Assembly (NCBI GenBank): GCA_951230915.1 | Contig: OX579640.1 | Span: forward strand, 12,482,981 to 12,546,980 | Direction of reading: 5' to 3' | From: Antitrichia curtipendula | Taxonomy: Eukaryota > Streptophyta > Bryopsida > Hypnales > Leucodontaceae | Length of the DNA stretch: 64,000 nt | Shown: piece by piece, positions 48,843 to 60,565 of the stretch | Position numbering within the stretch: position 1 is the stretch's first letter | Layout: the number at the start of each line of letters is the position of its first letter | Notes under the pieces: generated by a model | Told to the model about the DNA's origin: nothing | Seen by the model: the letters and a program-made list of their open reading frames with translations, nothing else | Database searches by the model: none | Position numbers and translations under genes: made by a program

Positions 48843-49493
48843 TTTACCTGTGTAAGTCCTTCCGTGATATCACACACAAACCATTCAATCTGATGACACT
48901 ACCGGCCTCTGATTAAAAGTGGGCATCATCATACACATCTCAATTAAATTTGTCAACTACATACTCAAAAGACCTACAATTTATAACACACTTGTCTCCC
49001 ATTCAAACTATTTGGCCAATAATAAATATGATTGTCTTCCAAGTAGTTGGATTGAAGGTGCATTCCAAGCACATAGGTATGTTATTGGAGTTTTTAACAT
49101 ATTGACAATGAACAATTGTTGAAGCAATTAGATGCCATTATGATCTTTAATACTTGTGAGAATAAAGTGTTTTTGATTGAGTTGAACATATATGGATAGA
49201 CCATTTCAAGGTAGAACCTAGAACCATTCTTTAAGCAATTCCATTTGCATTCTTTGGGGTGAAATTAGCACATGAGGCTATTTTTGAAAATAGTGACAAT
49301 TGGAAATTATCAATTTAAAAAATATATATTAATAATATTTTTAATATCTATGAATCCTAAGAAAATCACTTAGATTTTTTTGCCAAACAACGTGCAACAT
49401 AATATAGGGAGGTATTAATTCATGATGTTAAAAAATTAGAAAAAAGTTTGAGGTAATGTACAAAATATAAATTAATATACACTCAATTATAAA

Positions 49494-49500
<7 letters not shown>

Positions 49501-49531
<31 letters not shown>
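49501..49531. repeat. (TA)n microsatellite
   Basis: Fifteen uninterrupted TA units. Confidence 0.95.
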
Positions 49532-49534
<3 letters not shown>

Positions 49535-50839
49535 ATATTTGTAATTTTTTTTGTAAGATAGCCTCAAAGATATAGATCCTTGGAGCTTATTATGGATAGA
49601 GTCAATTTGTAGGACTATTGACCTGCTTGGTTAAATGAAAATTGTGTAACGATTTGGTGAAATGGATATTTTTTGTCCATGTACGACTTTCCAATCAATT
49701 TGGTACTCTCTTCTATACCACTATAGATACTTTGGATGCTTCACTTGCATGCTTTAAATGTTGTTTCTTGCTTCACTTTGGGTACTTCACTTGCATGCTT
49801 TACATGTTGTTTCCTAAAAAATAGTTTGAATGTATTGTCTATGCATTCTATCACTTTGAAAGTTTATGGTTTACAATGAGTTTATCTTCTTGAATTTGCA
49901 TGTTCCAATTAGGATTATTGTTGCTATTTATAGTCAATGTCTCATATTTGGAATTTATGGTTAATTATGATGTCTAAAGTGTACAATAAGGGATTTATTT
50001 TGTAGGGATTTATAGAAACTTTAGGGTGTATGGGGTGTTGTTTGCTTAAGCTTCAAGTGTGTTGGTTTATAGTGAGGGTTCATTCTTTGGAATTTTGGAC
50101 TTAACATATGATTTAGCCTCTTAGCTTGGGAACATTTTTTATCATGTGGATTTCTATGTAGTGTATGCAATAGGAGTAAGACAATCATTTTTGTTATGAA
50201 CTTTCAATTGTGTTAAATAGATTTCAAGCTCCAAATACTTTGATGCTATTATTGTTGGTGCACCATATGTGCTTGAATATTTTTGGTTTAGTTTTGCCTT
50301 TCCAAGTTCTTTTTGGCTTTGTACATTTCTGACTTTTTTGCATGTTGTTTTGTGTTGCATGGTGTATCACCATGTCGATGGGATTTTGGTGCCTCCTTTT
50401 GTTGTTCACATTCTTTTGGATGTGAATGCTATGAATTATTAATTTCTATTTCATGTGTTGTTTTTGTCTTTGTTATGATTTGTGACCCTTCTTTTTTTAT
50501 TTCAATTTACAATTTGAAGATTCTCATGTGTTGTATGCTTTATAGTAGGAAGAAGGAAACAATGTATGTCAAGGGCTTCAAATTGTGTTAAGTGAATGCT
50601 ATGTTTTTGTCTTTAATAAAATTTATTTGACTTCTTTGACTTTATTTTTTTTCTTATAACAAAGAAAGGGTGCTGAAAATTGTCCCTTCTTTAGAATTCT
50701 AAATAATTTTAGGGGGATGTAAAATACCATAAATTAGAATATTAGGTAATAAAAGAACCATTTGATTGTTCATGGTCATCAAAATACCCCCTAAGATAAA
50801 AACCATAACCGCATGTGATGTACAAATTCCACATAGTGT

Positions 50840-50854
50840 CCCCCCCCCCCCCCC
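50840..50854. repeat. Poly-C tract, 15 bases
   Basis: An uninterrupted run of 15 C within the ghost unit's 3' flank. Such runs are prone to length error in sequencing. Confidence 0.9.
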
Positions 50855-51070
50855 GAGCTATAAACAAGTTATGAATTTCTTAAGTTCATTCAAGTACTTG
50901 ATGTTTTTTGCATTCATATATGTAGGTTGTCATTTTTGTACTACTTGTATCTACATATTTAAATGCAAATACCTTATTCATGCAATTGAGGCCTTAAGTG
51001 TGATGTATGAGTGAAAAGAGCTTGGAGATGAGGTGTATGTTGAATGAGACAAGATGAAATGGCTTTAGGT

Positions 51071-52131
51071 AGTAATTGCATTTTCATGCCATGTCTAACA
51101 TAAAGTTGGGTGAAAATGAAAAAATGAAAAAAAGGCCATATTCATTTAAATGAGACAAAATGCACATATTAAGACATCCCCAGTCTACTATTGAGGGCCT
51201 CCATTTCAATGATAGTTGTTGAAGGCAAACATAAATTAGGACAAACCTATTATGATGATTGAAATTTTAGATGTTGGTGTTGCAGAAGACTTAGAACACT
51301 TGAAGAGAAATACACTTGTCCAAGAGAATACAAGATGAAAAATAGGCTTCCATATGAGAGGTTAAGAAGTATGCGGCATTATAAGAAAAATAAAAATTTA
51401 CATTGAAGAATATGAATTTAGTTGAGAAATCTCTTTTCTGTACAAAAAGAGAAGTGTAGTGCACATAAAGCACTCTCTTTTGCTCAATATTTTGTTTTTA
51501 TTCTATTTACAATAATAAATATTTTATTTATAGTGATGAATATTCTATTTATAATAATTATAGATTCAAAAGTGGATGGTTTCCTAGATATAAATGAATT
51601 GGCTAACCATCGCTTCTGTTTGTCAAAGTTTTCTTTGTTGCTTCCATTGTTTTTAACTTTGCCATCCATCTAAGGACATCCTCACATCAATAAGGTCTAG
51701 GTGGCCCACTTCCATTATTAAATACATTGCATGTCTCTTCTAAGAGTGATTTACTCTCTTTCATCTCTCACTTCCTTGTAATTTGAGGAATCTCGTTCAA
51801 AAAAGATCTAGAAAATCAAGGAGGCGACTTTGTTTGCAATCAATAAACATTGTTTTTGTATAGATGTCCAGTTCCAATTGATCGTGTGTTAATTGATTGA
51901 TGGCTATCGTGCAAAAGCCTATGGCAAAAAATAGGATAATATGAGGTCATAGATTTGCCTCTCATACATTGCAAGGGAATAATCCAACTATCTTAGAAGC
52001 AAGGAAACTGGTCATTGATGGATGAACCCAATTAGACCTTCCTTCTCTAATCCCTTGGTGTGAAAGCCAGTTTGACATTGCTAATGTGTAGTGGAGGATG
52101 CCTAAGTGTAATTGGCGACAAAAGATAGTCA
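51071..52131. other. Intergenic DNA
   Basis: No gene seen. A small inverted AT-rich repeat (AATATTTTATTTATAGTG followed by AATATTCTATTTATAATA) lies at 51510-51560. Confidence 0.4.
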
Positions 52132-52135
52132 TTAA

Positions 52136-52318
52136 CCCCTAAAGGACCAAAGTGCATTTTTTGGCAGCATAGCAATTTTGGGTAGCTTACTACGAATGGA
52201 ATTTTTATTTTTTTCCTTTGAAATTTTCACAAAATATGTGCCCAAGGAGTAGCTTTAAGGCCCAATAATTTTCATAACTTTTTGACTACATGGTCAAAAA
52301 GTTATTGGCAGGTGCATG
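52136..52318 (+). mobile_element. TTAA-flanked transposon, copy 5, truncated left end
   Basis: TTAA at 52132-52135 precedes CCCCTAAAGGACCAAAG and then the family sequence 'ggcagcatagcaattttggg'. Similarity stops abruptly after 'gtcaaaaagttatt'. Same orientation as copies 1 and 2. Confidence 0.7.
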
Positions 52319-52589
52319 GGTGTGGATGCTTGGAACAAGTAATGACAGATGGATGCAAACACATAGGCTTGATGTAGGTTGGGCGAGGACGCATAGTCAT
52401 GGATGCTACAAAATGAGCATAATCCATGGTGGAGCTTGACTTTCTTTTGGCCTCTCAAATCTATACCTTAGTTTAGGTTGTTTGTTTTGCTTTATTTTTA
52501 TTTTTTTAATACATTGAGATCTAAAAAATCGTGAGGTATCCAATGGTGTTCTTGATACCATCAAAGCTCTTTGTAAGGAAAGGTGCATG

Positions 52590-53110
52590 GACTTTGTTTT
52601 GTGGTGTTTGAAAAAATTATGTGAAAGTTATTGAATTTCAAAGCTTTTATAAATTCAAAAATTGAATTAAATTATGTTCTATCTTAGAAAATCATAATTT
52701 TCACGTCACATATCCAAATGCCACAAAACAAAGCCCTTGCACTCTTTTATGTATAAAACTTTCTTTACATGCCAATTTCATAGCATTTAGATATATGGTA
52801 TGAAAGTTTTGAATTTTTTTAAATTAAAAAATTGAATTAAATTATCTTTTATTTTGGAAAAACCATAACTTTTACATGACATGTCCAAAGTCTAGAAAAC
52901 AAAGCCCATGCACTCCTTTGTGCAAAAAAACTTTCTACTTCTATCAAGAGTGCAACCTCGCACACTACAGTGTTAAAGTTATTGAATTTCAAAGTTTGAA
53001 TGAATTAAAAAATTAAAAAATTATTTTCACTTTTATTTTGGTTGTTTTTTACACATACCAATTTTGTGGCATTTAGACTTATGGTGTAAAAGTTATGTTT
53101 TTTGTTTTAA
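52590..53110 (+). repeat. Dispersed repeat with ACAAAACAAAGC signature, copy B (internally tandem)
   Basis: Three imperfect units of roughly 190 bp. Each holds 'aaagttattgaatttcaaag'-type and 'ccacaaaacaaagcccttgc'-type phrases, followed by 'actttct'. Related to 47100-47395 and 62610-63340. Confidence 0.6.
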
Positions 53111-53586
53111 TTAACAACACGTTTTGGCCCTAGAGGATCACCTACAAATATTGAAGAAAGATGACTCTATTATAAAGATTAATTTTCATATTTTATTATT
53201 TCATGGAAATAAAAAATATAAAAATATAAAAATATAATTAAAATAATAATAGTAACTACTGTAGGGTCAGTAGTAAAAAAATGGCGATTTTGGGGGTACC
53301 TACTTTAGTAACGATTTACAAAACTCGATCAGGTTTACAACAAGTTCAACGCTAATTAATTGGGAAACACCGACTACAATGTCTTAGTCATAAATATTTT
53401 TCATATGTCTCTTTTGTTGGTGATTGGTCTTTATAACCTCCATCGTTGAAATCTGTTTTCAGAAGAAAAATGAATAAATAATTCAATACAAGTTTGTAGA
53501 AGTTGCTAATGGACTTTCATAATTGCTTTACCTGAAGGGAATACAAATTGGAAATATTCTATAATACGAAAGTGTCCTAGTCATAT

Positions 53587-53760
53587 CAATACAAGCGTAT
53601 AAGGAACAACCATATTGGTATTAGATATAATTTTTACGATTTAAAAATCACCATAGAAACACAATGCTTTACACTGATGAAAATGCCGACATGACCGATG
53701 TCTTGACAAAAAACTATGTACAATCAGCCAAACAGATCATTAAGTGTTATGAAAGCTCAG
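53587..53760 (+). pseudogene. Copia-type retrotransposon fragment (RT/RNase H C-terminus)
   Basis: The frame reads QYKRIRNNHIGIRYNFYDLK. After a frame change it continues LYTDENADMTDVLTKN. The pair matches the family order 'H-x-R-x-K-H-I-D-I-R-Y-H-F' then 'T-D-E-N-x-A-D-x-L-T-K' found at the end of Ty1/Copia polyproteins. Only about 55 codons remain, with a frameshift, so it is a relic. I could not identify LTRs with confidence. Confidence 0.5.
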
Positions 53761-54690
53761 CTGAAGACCTCAAGAAATGGATCCCAATATTTACGCTTGT
53801 CCACAAAATACCAAAGCATTAATTTACCAGATGATACTCTAGCAAAATCTTGCAAATATTGATAGAAAGCTCTCCAAGACTTTAGTAAGCTTAATCAATC
53901 CACTGGACATGATAACACAAAAAAATCCACTGAAGTCGGGATCCAATACCAACACCAAACAGATTTACATTGGTTTGAAATACTATTGCATCATCGAATG
54001 ATTTTGATTGCAATACTATAGCAAAACTATGGATAAATAGATATACACCAGTATTAGAAAAATATACCTTGCATATATTTAATTCTAAAGTTCTCCTAAA
54101 CCTTAGTAGTACACCAAAAGTCATATAACATCTAAAACCACTAAAGTGGGGATCCCAACACGAGTGCCAAACACTACACACGGGTATGAAATACTCGGGA
54201 ATTACCAGATGATATTTACTCCAAAATTGAGGTTGAATCCGGCACTATATTTCTTTTACAGAAATCAGCAACAACATAAAGATTTATTTTACAAAAGTAA
54301 TATGTGAGGCCTTGATATCACATGTTTTCGACAATGTTAAGCGTTTTAGCATGTGTACAGTGGGGTGGGGAAATTTTTCTTTGATTAGGGAATAGAAATA
54401 ATGAAGATTGCACCATTTTTTGCTAATTTTTCTTTGTTTGGAATTAGTAGAAATCAAGGTAGTGTAAAATATAGTCCAACTTATTCTCAATGTATATACA
54501 AACCTATGTTCTAGAAGCTCAAAACTAAAAATTGATATAAGAAACTTCATAAGGTATCAATGTGCTACTTGTCATACAATAATGAAGGCACTAGTCAACA
54601 TCATATTCCCAGCATTCATGAAAATAGATCACCCTATCTTGTGCAAATGAGGCTCTTGTCGAAAGGAGGACGTAACTTATACCTTCTATG
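53761..54690. other. Intergenic DNA
   Basis: Two similar blocks at 53925-53985 and 54135-54195 ('gggatcc-aac-ccaacac-aaac') suggest an old local duplication. No gene. Confidence 0.4.
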
Positions 54691-54694
54691 ACCT

Positions 54695-54815
54695 TCCATG
54701 ACATCACACAACCCTACCTGATGACACGGCCTTTGATGAAAAGGGGTCTTCAGTTTATTCGCATCATCGCACACATTTGCAACTTTTCCACTACCCACTC
54801 AGAAGAGTTCCGGAA
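54695..54815 (+). promoter_or_regulatory. Conserved upstream block of the P450 paralogue
   Basis: Homologue of 33480-33600 and 48860-48970 ('catgacatcacacaaccct' to 'cactacccactcagaagag'). Here it lies about 230-350 bp before the start codon, and a 19-bp phrase (GAATCAGTCCCATCATTTG) is duplicated in tandem at 54991-55028. Confidence 0.4.
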
Positions 54816-55268
54816 CTCAACTTGGCTTCTCGTTTCTTCCACAGCTTGCAAAGCGCTTCTGAAGAAACAGACAATGATAAATTAGTTTATGGACTCCAGA
54901 GCTAACCCTGAGACATCACTCACGATGAAGAAAGAAATTCTTACTCCAACATAAATTTATTCGAAGCAAAACATGCTACAGGCTATAAATCTGAATCAGT
55001 CCCATCATTTGAATCAGTCCCATCATTTGCAATTTGCGAAACATGGATGCGTGGACACGAGCTCCTGCAAATGAGCTCTTCGTTGCATTGCTAGCTGCAG
55101 CTTTCGCTTCGTTTCTGCTGCTTTACTACTGCGCTGAAGTTAGGAGGCGGAAGCACTTGCCCCCTGGACCCTGGCCATGGCCAGTCGTCGGAATCTTTCC
55201 TACTTTGGGTGACCTGCCTCACAGATCGCTGGAGAAACTGGCTGCCAAATATGGAGGTCTCATGTATA

Positions 55269-55515
55269 ACACAGGAAGATTTCGTGGCATTAGCCCCTGG
55301 GGCTAAAGTTTTGGAGGGGTCTAAACTGCCCCACTTTAGACCCCAAGGCTTAAGCCCACATGAACTTTAGCCCGGCCAAGGTGGGACATTTTGGGGTCTA
55401 AAGTAGTGTGAAAAAAAAAATCCGAGATTTTTCAAACACTTTGTACAAGGGGGCTAAAGTGGGGGCTATTCCTCAAAGGATTAGCCCCGGTTAACGTCAC
55501 TAAATCTTCCTGTGG
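55269..55515 (+). mobile_element. Small inverted-repeat element, copy 1, inside P450 exon 1
   Basis: It runs from ACACAGGAAGATTTCGTGGC to CACTAAATCTTCCTGTGG, 247 bp. Inner segments pair repeatedly (GGGGTCTAAAG with CTTTAGACCCC; GGGGCTAAAG with CTTTAGCCC), so the whole can fold. The paralogue shows the empty site 'ctcatgtatctccgc'. A 2-4-bp TAT(C) duplication is likely. Superfamily not settled. Confidence 0.85.
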
Positions 55516-55527
55516 TATCTCCGCTTG

Positions 55528-55776
55528 CGCAAGCAATATTTTCGTGGCGTTAGCCCCTGGTGCTAAAGTTTGGGGGGTCTAAACTGCCCCACTTTAGATC
55601 CCATGGCTTAACCCCGCATGAACTTTAGCCCGGCCAAGGTGGGACATTTTGGGGTCTAAAGTAGTGTGAAAAAAAAACTCCCGAAAATTTTCAAACACTG
55701 TGTACATGGGGTCTAAAGTGGGGGCTATTCCTCAAAAGATTAGCCCCGGTTAACATCACGAAATCTTCTTCTGTAA
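55528..55776 (+). mobile_element. Small inverted-repeat element, copy 2, at the exon 1/intron 1 border
   Basis: It has more diverged termini (CGCAAGCAATATTTTCGTGG and CACGAAATCTTCTTCTGTAA). TTG is duplicated on both sides, relative to the empty site 'ccgcttgggtacg' at 33939-33951. Inserted one or two bases before the splice donor. Confidence 0.8.
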
Positions 55777-55895
55777 TTGGGTACGACTCTCTCTGAGTTC
55801 TTGCACTCTCTTTGAATTCTTTCGAGCATGAAAATTGGATCCTCCGTGTTAATGAATAAACCTTAAGTTTGTTAGAATCATGGGAGATCACGGTG

Positions 55896-56152
55896 CCACA
55901 AGAAGATTTCGTGGCGTTAGCCCCTGGGCTAAAGTTTGGGGGGGTTTAAACCACGGTCTAAACTATCCCACTTTAGACCCCAAGGCTTAACCCCACATAA
56001 ACTTTAGCCCGGCTAAGGTGGGACATTTTAGGGTCTAAAGTAGAGTGAAAAAAAAAATCCGAGATTTTTCAAACATTGTGTAGAAGGGTTCTAAAGTGGG
56101 GGCTATTCCTCAAAGGATTAGCCCCGGTTAACGTCACAAAATCTTCCTGTGG
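55896..56152 (+). mobile_element. Small inverted-repeat element, copy 3, in intron 1
   Basis: CCACAAGAAGATTTCGTGGC to CACAAAATCTTCCTGTGG. The empty site in the paralogue is 'gatcatggtgttgag' near 34055. TG or GTG is duplicated. Confidence 0.8.
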
Positions 56153-56315
56153 TGTTGAGATTTCAGTGAAATGGATGGGATGCTAGACTTAAACTTCAAA
56201 GCTTTACCATGCTAATTGTAGTTCTCAGAGCTCTTGGCACTTGAATGTCGTAAGTTTAGGATTACGGACCATGCCATTCAACACGTATGAGCACAGCAGA
56301 TTGTCTAAGTATAGT

Positions 56316-56562
56316 CCACAGGAAGATTTCGTAGCATTAGCCCCTGGGGCTAAAGTTTTGGAGGGGTCTAAACTGCCCCACTTTAGACCCCAAGGCTTAA
56401 GCCCGCATGAACTTTAGCCGGGCCAAGGTGGGACATTTTGGGGTCTAAAGTAGTGTGAAAAAAAAAATCCGAGATTTTTCAAACACTTTGTACAAGGGGG
56501 CTAAAGTGGGGGCTATTCCTCAAAGGATTAGCCCCGGTTAACGTCACTAAATCTTCCTGTGG
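56316..56562 (+). mobile_element. Small inverted-repeat element, copy 4, in intron 1
   Basis: 247 bp, differing from copy 1 at only about four positions. It is followed by TATCTC, the bases that follow copy 1 in exon 1. The paralogue at the corresponding point (about 34216) reads 'agtacatgattg' instead. Confidence 0.8.
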
Positions 56563-59402
56563 TATCTCATTATTGAATTGGAGGACGTGCCTCTGTTTTG
56601 CTAAAGATCAGAACATGAATAGCCTTGTACGTATGCATGCATGGCGGCATACAAAATTAAACGATGAAGAGAATAGAGGAAGAATCTACTGAATTGGTCG
56701 GATCAGGTATCATACTTAAGAAGATATATATTAATTACAGATTATGCTTTGTAGTATCCTAGTTTGACTATGTAGCCAAACTAACCAGGGTCCAAGCCCT
56801 GCATCGTGATATCCACGGCTGCCGTTGCCAAGGAGTTTTACAGAACCAACGACGCCAGCTTCGGGTCCCGGCCCAAGCGGCTAGCCTGGACCGTCTGGCA
56901 CAACGGCGACGATAATTACCGAGTACTCTCCATCACTTCCGACTTGCCCTACTGGCGTCGCCTGCGGAGGTTCTTCAACGCTGAGCTCTTCTCTCCGAAG
57001 CGCCATGCGTCCCAGAGAGAAATTCGGGCCGAGGAGATCCTGCACATGATGAAACTGCTGGTGCAGGACTGCAAGAAGGGGGACCCGGTGGACATCAAGG
57101 CTTGGCTCTATGGGGTCAAGTCCAATATGATGACGCGCATCATGAATGGCAAGAGGTGCTAACACCATCATCGCTGATCAGGAGTCTGGAAAATATATGC
57201 ACAGGCAAACCATTTCTGGAAAAGTCGGGAAATGTGAGAATTGTAGAATTGATCTTCTCGCTCATACCGAAAATAGCTTCGATTTCATCTTGAAAATGAT
57301 CTCCAAATCTTCAAAGTATATAGGAGTTACTTTTAAATACCAATCATTTCAAGACCGAGAGAATCACACCAAAAAAGTCATGCATGTCGAAACTCGTCCG
57401 CAAAGGTGTGATTGCTTTCGATTCTCTGGAAACTGTTCGTCTCCGCAGCTAGTCCGTGTGACCGTACATGACATTCCACTTCCACTTGTGATCGTACATG
57501 TCAGAGTTATTATGCTATTTTGATTTGCTGTAGCATCCTTTATCGTCAATGTATCACGCCAGAACAAGAAGGTTATTTGACTTCCCCGTAACTGTGTTCA
57601 ACTCAACAATTACATTTCCTCGACTTCACAGGAGACTTGCAAAACATTTTTTCCTGCATGCATGAGTTTCCAGTACAGGATTCCAGGCTAGTTCCCATTC
57701 AAAGTTTTAAGGCTTTGGTGACTTTGGATACAGCACGCTGTGATGGCTTCGAATTGTTGCACCACCAGTGTGAGCAGATTTTAAACCAATCCATGTGCAA
57801 TTTTTGCAATCATTTCCTTGTGTGACTATATGCAGATTCTACAGAACTTCGGAAGTGGGGGCTGAGAAGCAAAGAGAAGACTTGGTGAAGATGAACAGCA
57901 GTCTCTTCGAATCTTCAGTGCGGTGGTCATCGGTGACTTCGTGCCCTACTTGAGCTTCGTCAACCGACTGCAAGGACACGCCGCCAAGTTTGCCAAGATC
58001 CGAGACTTTGCTGCAAACCTCACAGAGAAGATTTTCGATCTGGAGGGTCACCGACAACGCTTGAAAGAACGGAGAGACGATCCCAGCTATGTCCGGGACA
58101 TGGAAGATGTGCTGCTGGAGACCCCGTTGGATGATGGAGAGTATCTTCCGGACAAGGACATGCTTAAGGTATTGCAGGTAAGCATCGACGGTTCCTGCTC
58201 ACAGACCGATAAAACTTTCGCTCTCTTGGATGCAAACTATCACCGAGGTAACTACACCTAATTGCTTTCGGACACGCAATTATTGAGCGATGTTCCTATT
58301 CTTAAAACTGCTCAATTCTGGGTTAAATCTTGTTGGAAGTCTGAAGTGTAAACATGATTGACTCTAGGTTCTCTTTTTATGCACTTTTTGGATTCCACAT
58401 GGAACTCTAGTTATTTTAGTGTAAATTAAACATGGTCAATTTAAACTTGTGAAATGATTGCAAGAAGCCCCACAACAAAATTAATTGATTGTACAAACCC
58501 TAAATGTTGGGACAAGTGTAGATTTATATTTAAGTTGCACATCTAGAAATTGCCAACATCATGGAATACCGCCAATTTATTAAAATTGACATTCAGAGCA
58601 TTATGTACCATATCTATGGAATCTATGGTGAGCAACTCTCCATTTACGCCAATCTCAAAAGAGATTGAAGTTCATTCCCTCTTTGTATCATTACGGGCTT
58701 GCCACTCTCCAACTTGCCCGTTTTTGTACTCCATTGTTGCTTGTCTTCCTAATCGTCCCACGATGTCTCCATGAACTGTAGGACCTTTTGAGTCCAGGCA
58801 CCGAGACGAGTGCCACCGTAGTCGAATGGGCAATGGCAAAGCTCATCCTTCATCCATCCCTCCTCCAACGTGTTCAACTTGAGCTCTCATCCCACATCCC
58901 CTCTTCGTCCTCTCCTCGTCTCATCCTTGAATCTGACCTCCCTCACCTCCCCTTCCTTGTTGCCATCGTCAAAGAAACTCTCCGCATTCATCCTCCAGGC
59001 CCTCTCCTCCTCCCTCATGAGTCCCACATTGCTACCACCTTCCTTGGGTATGGTTTTCCCCATGGGACCTTGTTGTTTATAAATGCGTTTGCGATTCACA
59101 AGGATAAAAGTATATATGAGAATCCGGAAGAATTTGATCCGGAGAGGTTTGTAGAGAGTGAAGTGAATCAGTTGAGTGTAAATGAGGGGTATGAGTTACT
59201 GCCATTTGGGAAGGGGAGGAGGATGTGTCCGGCCTATAATTTGGGGAATACAATGGCAACCTTGATGTTGGGAAACTTGTTGCATTGCTTGGATTGGAAA
59301 GTGCCAAAAGGGGAGGTGGAGATGGAGGAGGGGAATGGTATATCGATGGGGATGAAGGTGCCATTGTGCTTGTGTGCCAAGCCTAGATTTGAACTGTTGT
59401 GA

Positions 59403-60395
59403 GGTGGTGAGGTGGGCTGAAATAGTTTAAATGTTTGTTTTATATTAAACTTAGTGTATATTCAAACTTCTTTAATACTCCAGTAATAATTTTGTCTTCA
59501 ATGACAATATGGTCAATACCCTTTACATTGGCTACACTATCATTTCTTGTAGCACACTTGTCTTTCATACATTAAATTCATGATTTTCTTCCAAGTCGTT
59601 TGGTTAACCTCTATAGTACAAAGGCCTTTTTTTTTGTCAAAAAACACTTAAAGTTTCCATTTCTCTAGGAAAGAATAAAAAAAATTGAAAATTATTTTTT
59701 TCGCACATCTAACCATATGATCTTATACCTAACTAGTATAAAAATGTGTGGAAAAAGTTTCAGAAATTTTGACTGCATTGATTGCAAGATATCAAAATTT
59801 AAAGTGAAAAAAACAAGTTTCTTGCACACTGTAGGACATAAATTATGTGACTTTGAACCTTCTTAGATTAAGTTTTTTGCACTACAAAGTTTAGAGCTTT
59901 AAATATTTATTTTGGAGACTTGAGTTGAGAGTCTAGGAAAGAAAAATTCAATTAAACTTAATTTTTGTTCTTTAAAAAATTATTAAGTAGAAATAGGTAT
60001 GGGATAGAAGGAAAATCCAAATTATTAATATCTCTAAAATGGAATTAAAATGCACTAATTCTAATGGTGAGAGTGTTCAGGGAGGCAAATTAAAGCATGT
60101 GAAACTTTTCTTTTTGAAAATTTGTCAAAATTGCATTCAAAAATGAACCCGAGAAATTATTTTTTCAAGAAGTGCCTCCAAAACAAGATTGTCCATAACT
60201 TTCTCATAACAAATCCAAATCGAATGAACCAAAGCTTTTCATGTAGACATAAGTATAATCTAAGGGAAGAAAAAAAATTCAATTAAAGAAAAATATTTTG
60301 AGTGTTTTTTTGGTTGCCCCTTCTCCGAACTTATTGGGGCATAATTTTTGTTCTTGGACACCGATTGAAAAAAATAAAAAATAAAAAATAATTAT
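59403..60395. other. 3' flank with an old dispersed repeat
   Basis: The 59540-59600 block matches the 3' flank of the first unit. From about 59606 to 60565 runs a diverged TTAA-family relative, ending CCTTTAGGGGTTAA at 60552-60565, which splits that flank. No gene. Confidence 0.5.
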
Positions 60396-60396
60396 G

Positions 60397-60438
<42 letters not shown>
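60396..60438. repeat. (TA)n microsatellite
   Basis: Alternating TA with one C interruption near 60408, inside the old repeat. Confidence 0.9.
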
Positions 60439-60439
<1 letters not shown>

Positions 60440-60565
60440 CCATTAAGCTAATTTTTTTCAATCTTCAAAAAAAGTTTCAAAAAATCATGACAAAATTTCA
60501 ATCTGGAGGTACCTGTTCAAAATCCCATTTGTCCTCTAAAGGGACAATGGTCCTTTAGGGGTTAA

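Larger units (their letters stand above)
45870..51070 (+). other. Ghost P450 unit: duplicated flanks, gene missing
   Basis: The order of homologous blocks follows the gene-bearing units. The segments are 45880-46110 (as 32285-32510), 46770-47095 (as 33130-33440), 47440-47480 (as 54618-54655), 48860-48970 (the conserved upstream block), 48985-49195 (3' flank, as 37868-38050), and 50870-51060 (as 61680-61910). At 48970 the upstream block 'catactcaaaagac' runs within 15-20 bp into the 3' flank 'cacttgtctcccattcaaa'. About 4.3 kb of gene body is therefore absent. A TTAA element and two MITEs have inserted in the remnant. Confidence 0.7.
55043..59402 (+). pseudogene. Cytochrome P450 paralogue, disrupted by insertions and a frameshift
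   Basis: Same four-exon design as 33711-37734. Exon 1 starts at 55043; the others are 56789-57155, 57836-58177 and 58782-59402. Lesions: (1) a 247-bp element splits exon 1 after the codons for GGLMY; (2) a second element lies at the exon 1/intron 1 border; (3) exon 3 is 342 nt against 343 in the paralogue. One base is lost at CTCTTCGA/ATC (about 57909), giving a stop within about 15 codons. The I-helix reads PGTETS where the paralogue has AGTETS. Exon 4 remains fully open with EETLR-type KETLR, FDPERF and FGKGRRMCPA. Decay is thus recent, and one sequencing error could explain only lesion 3. Confidence 0.85.
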
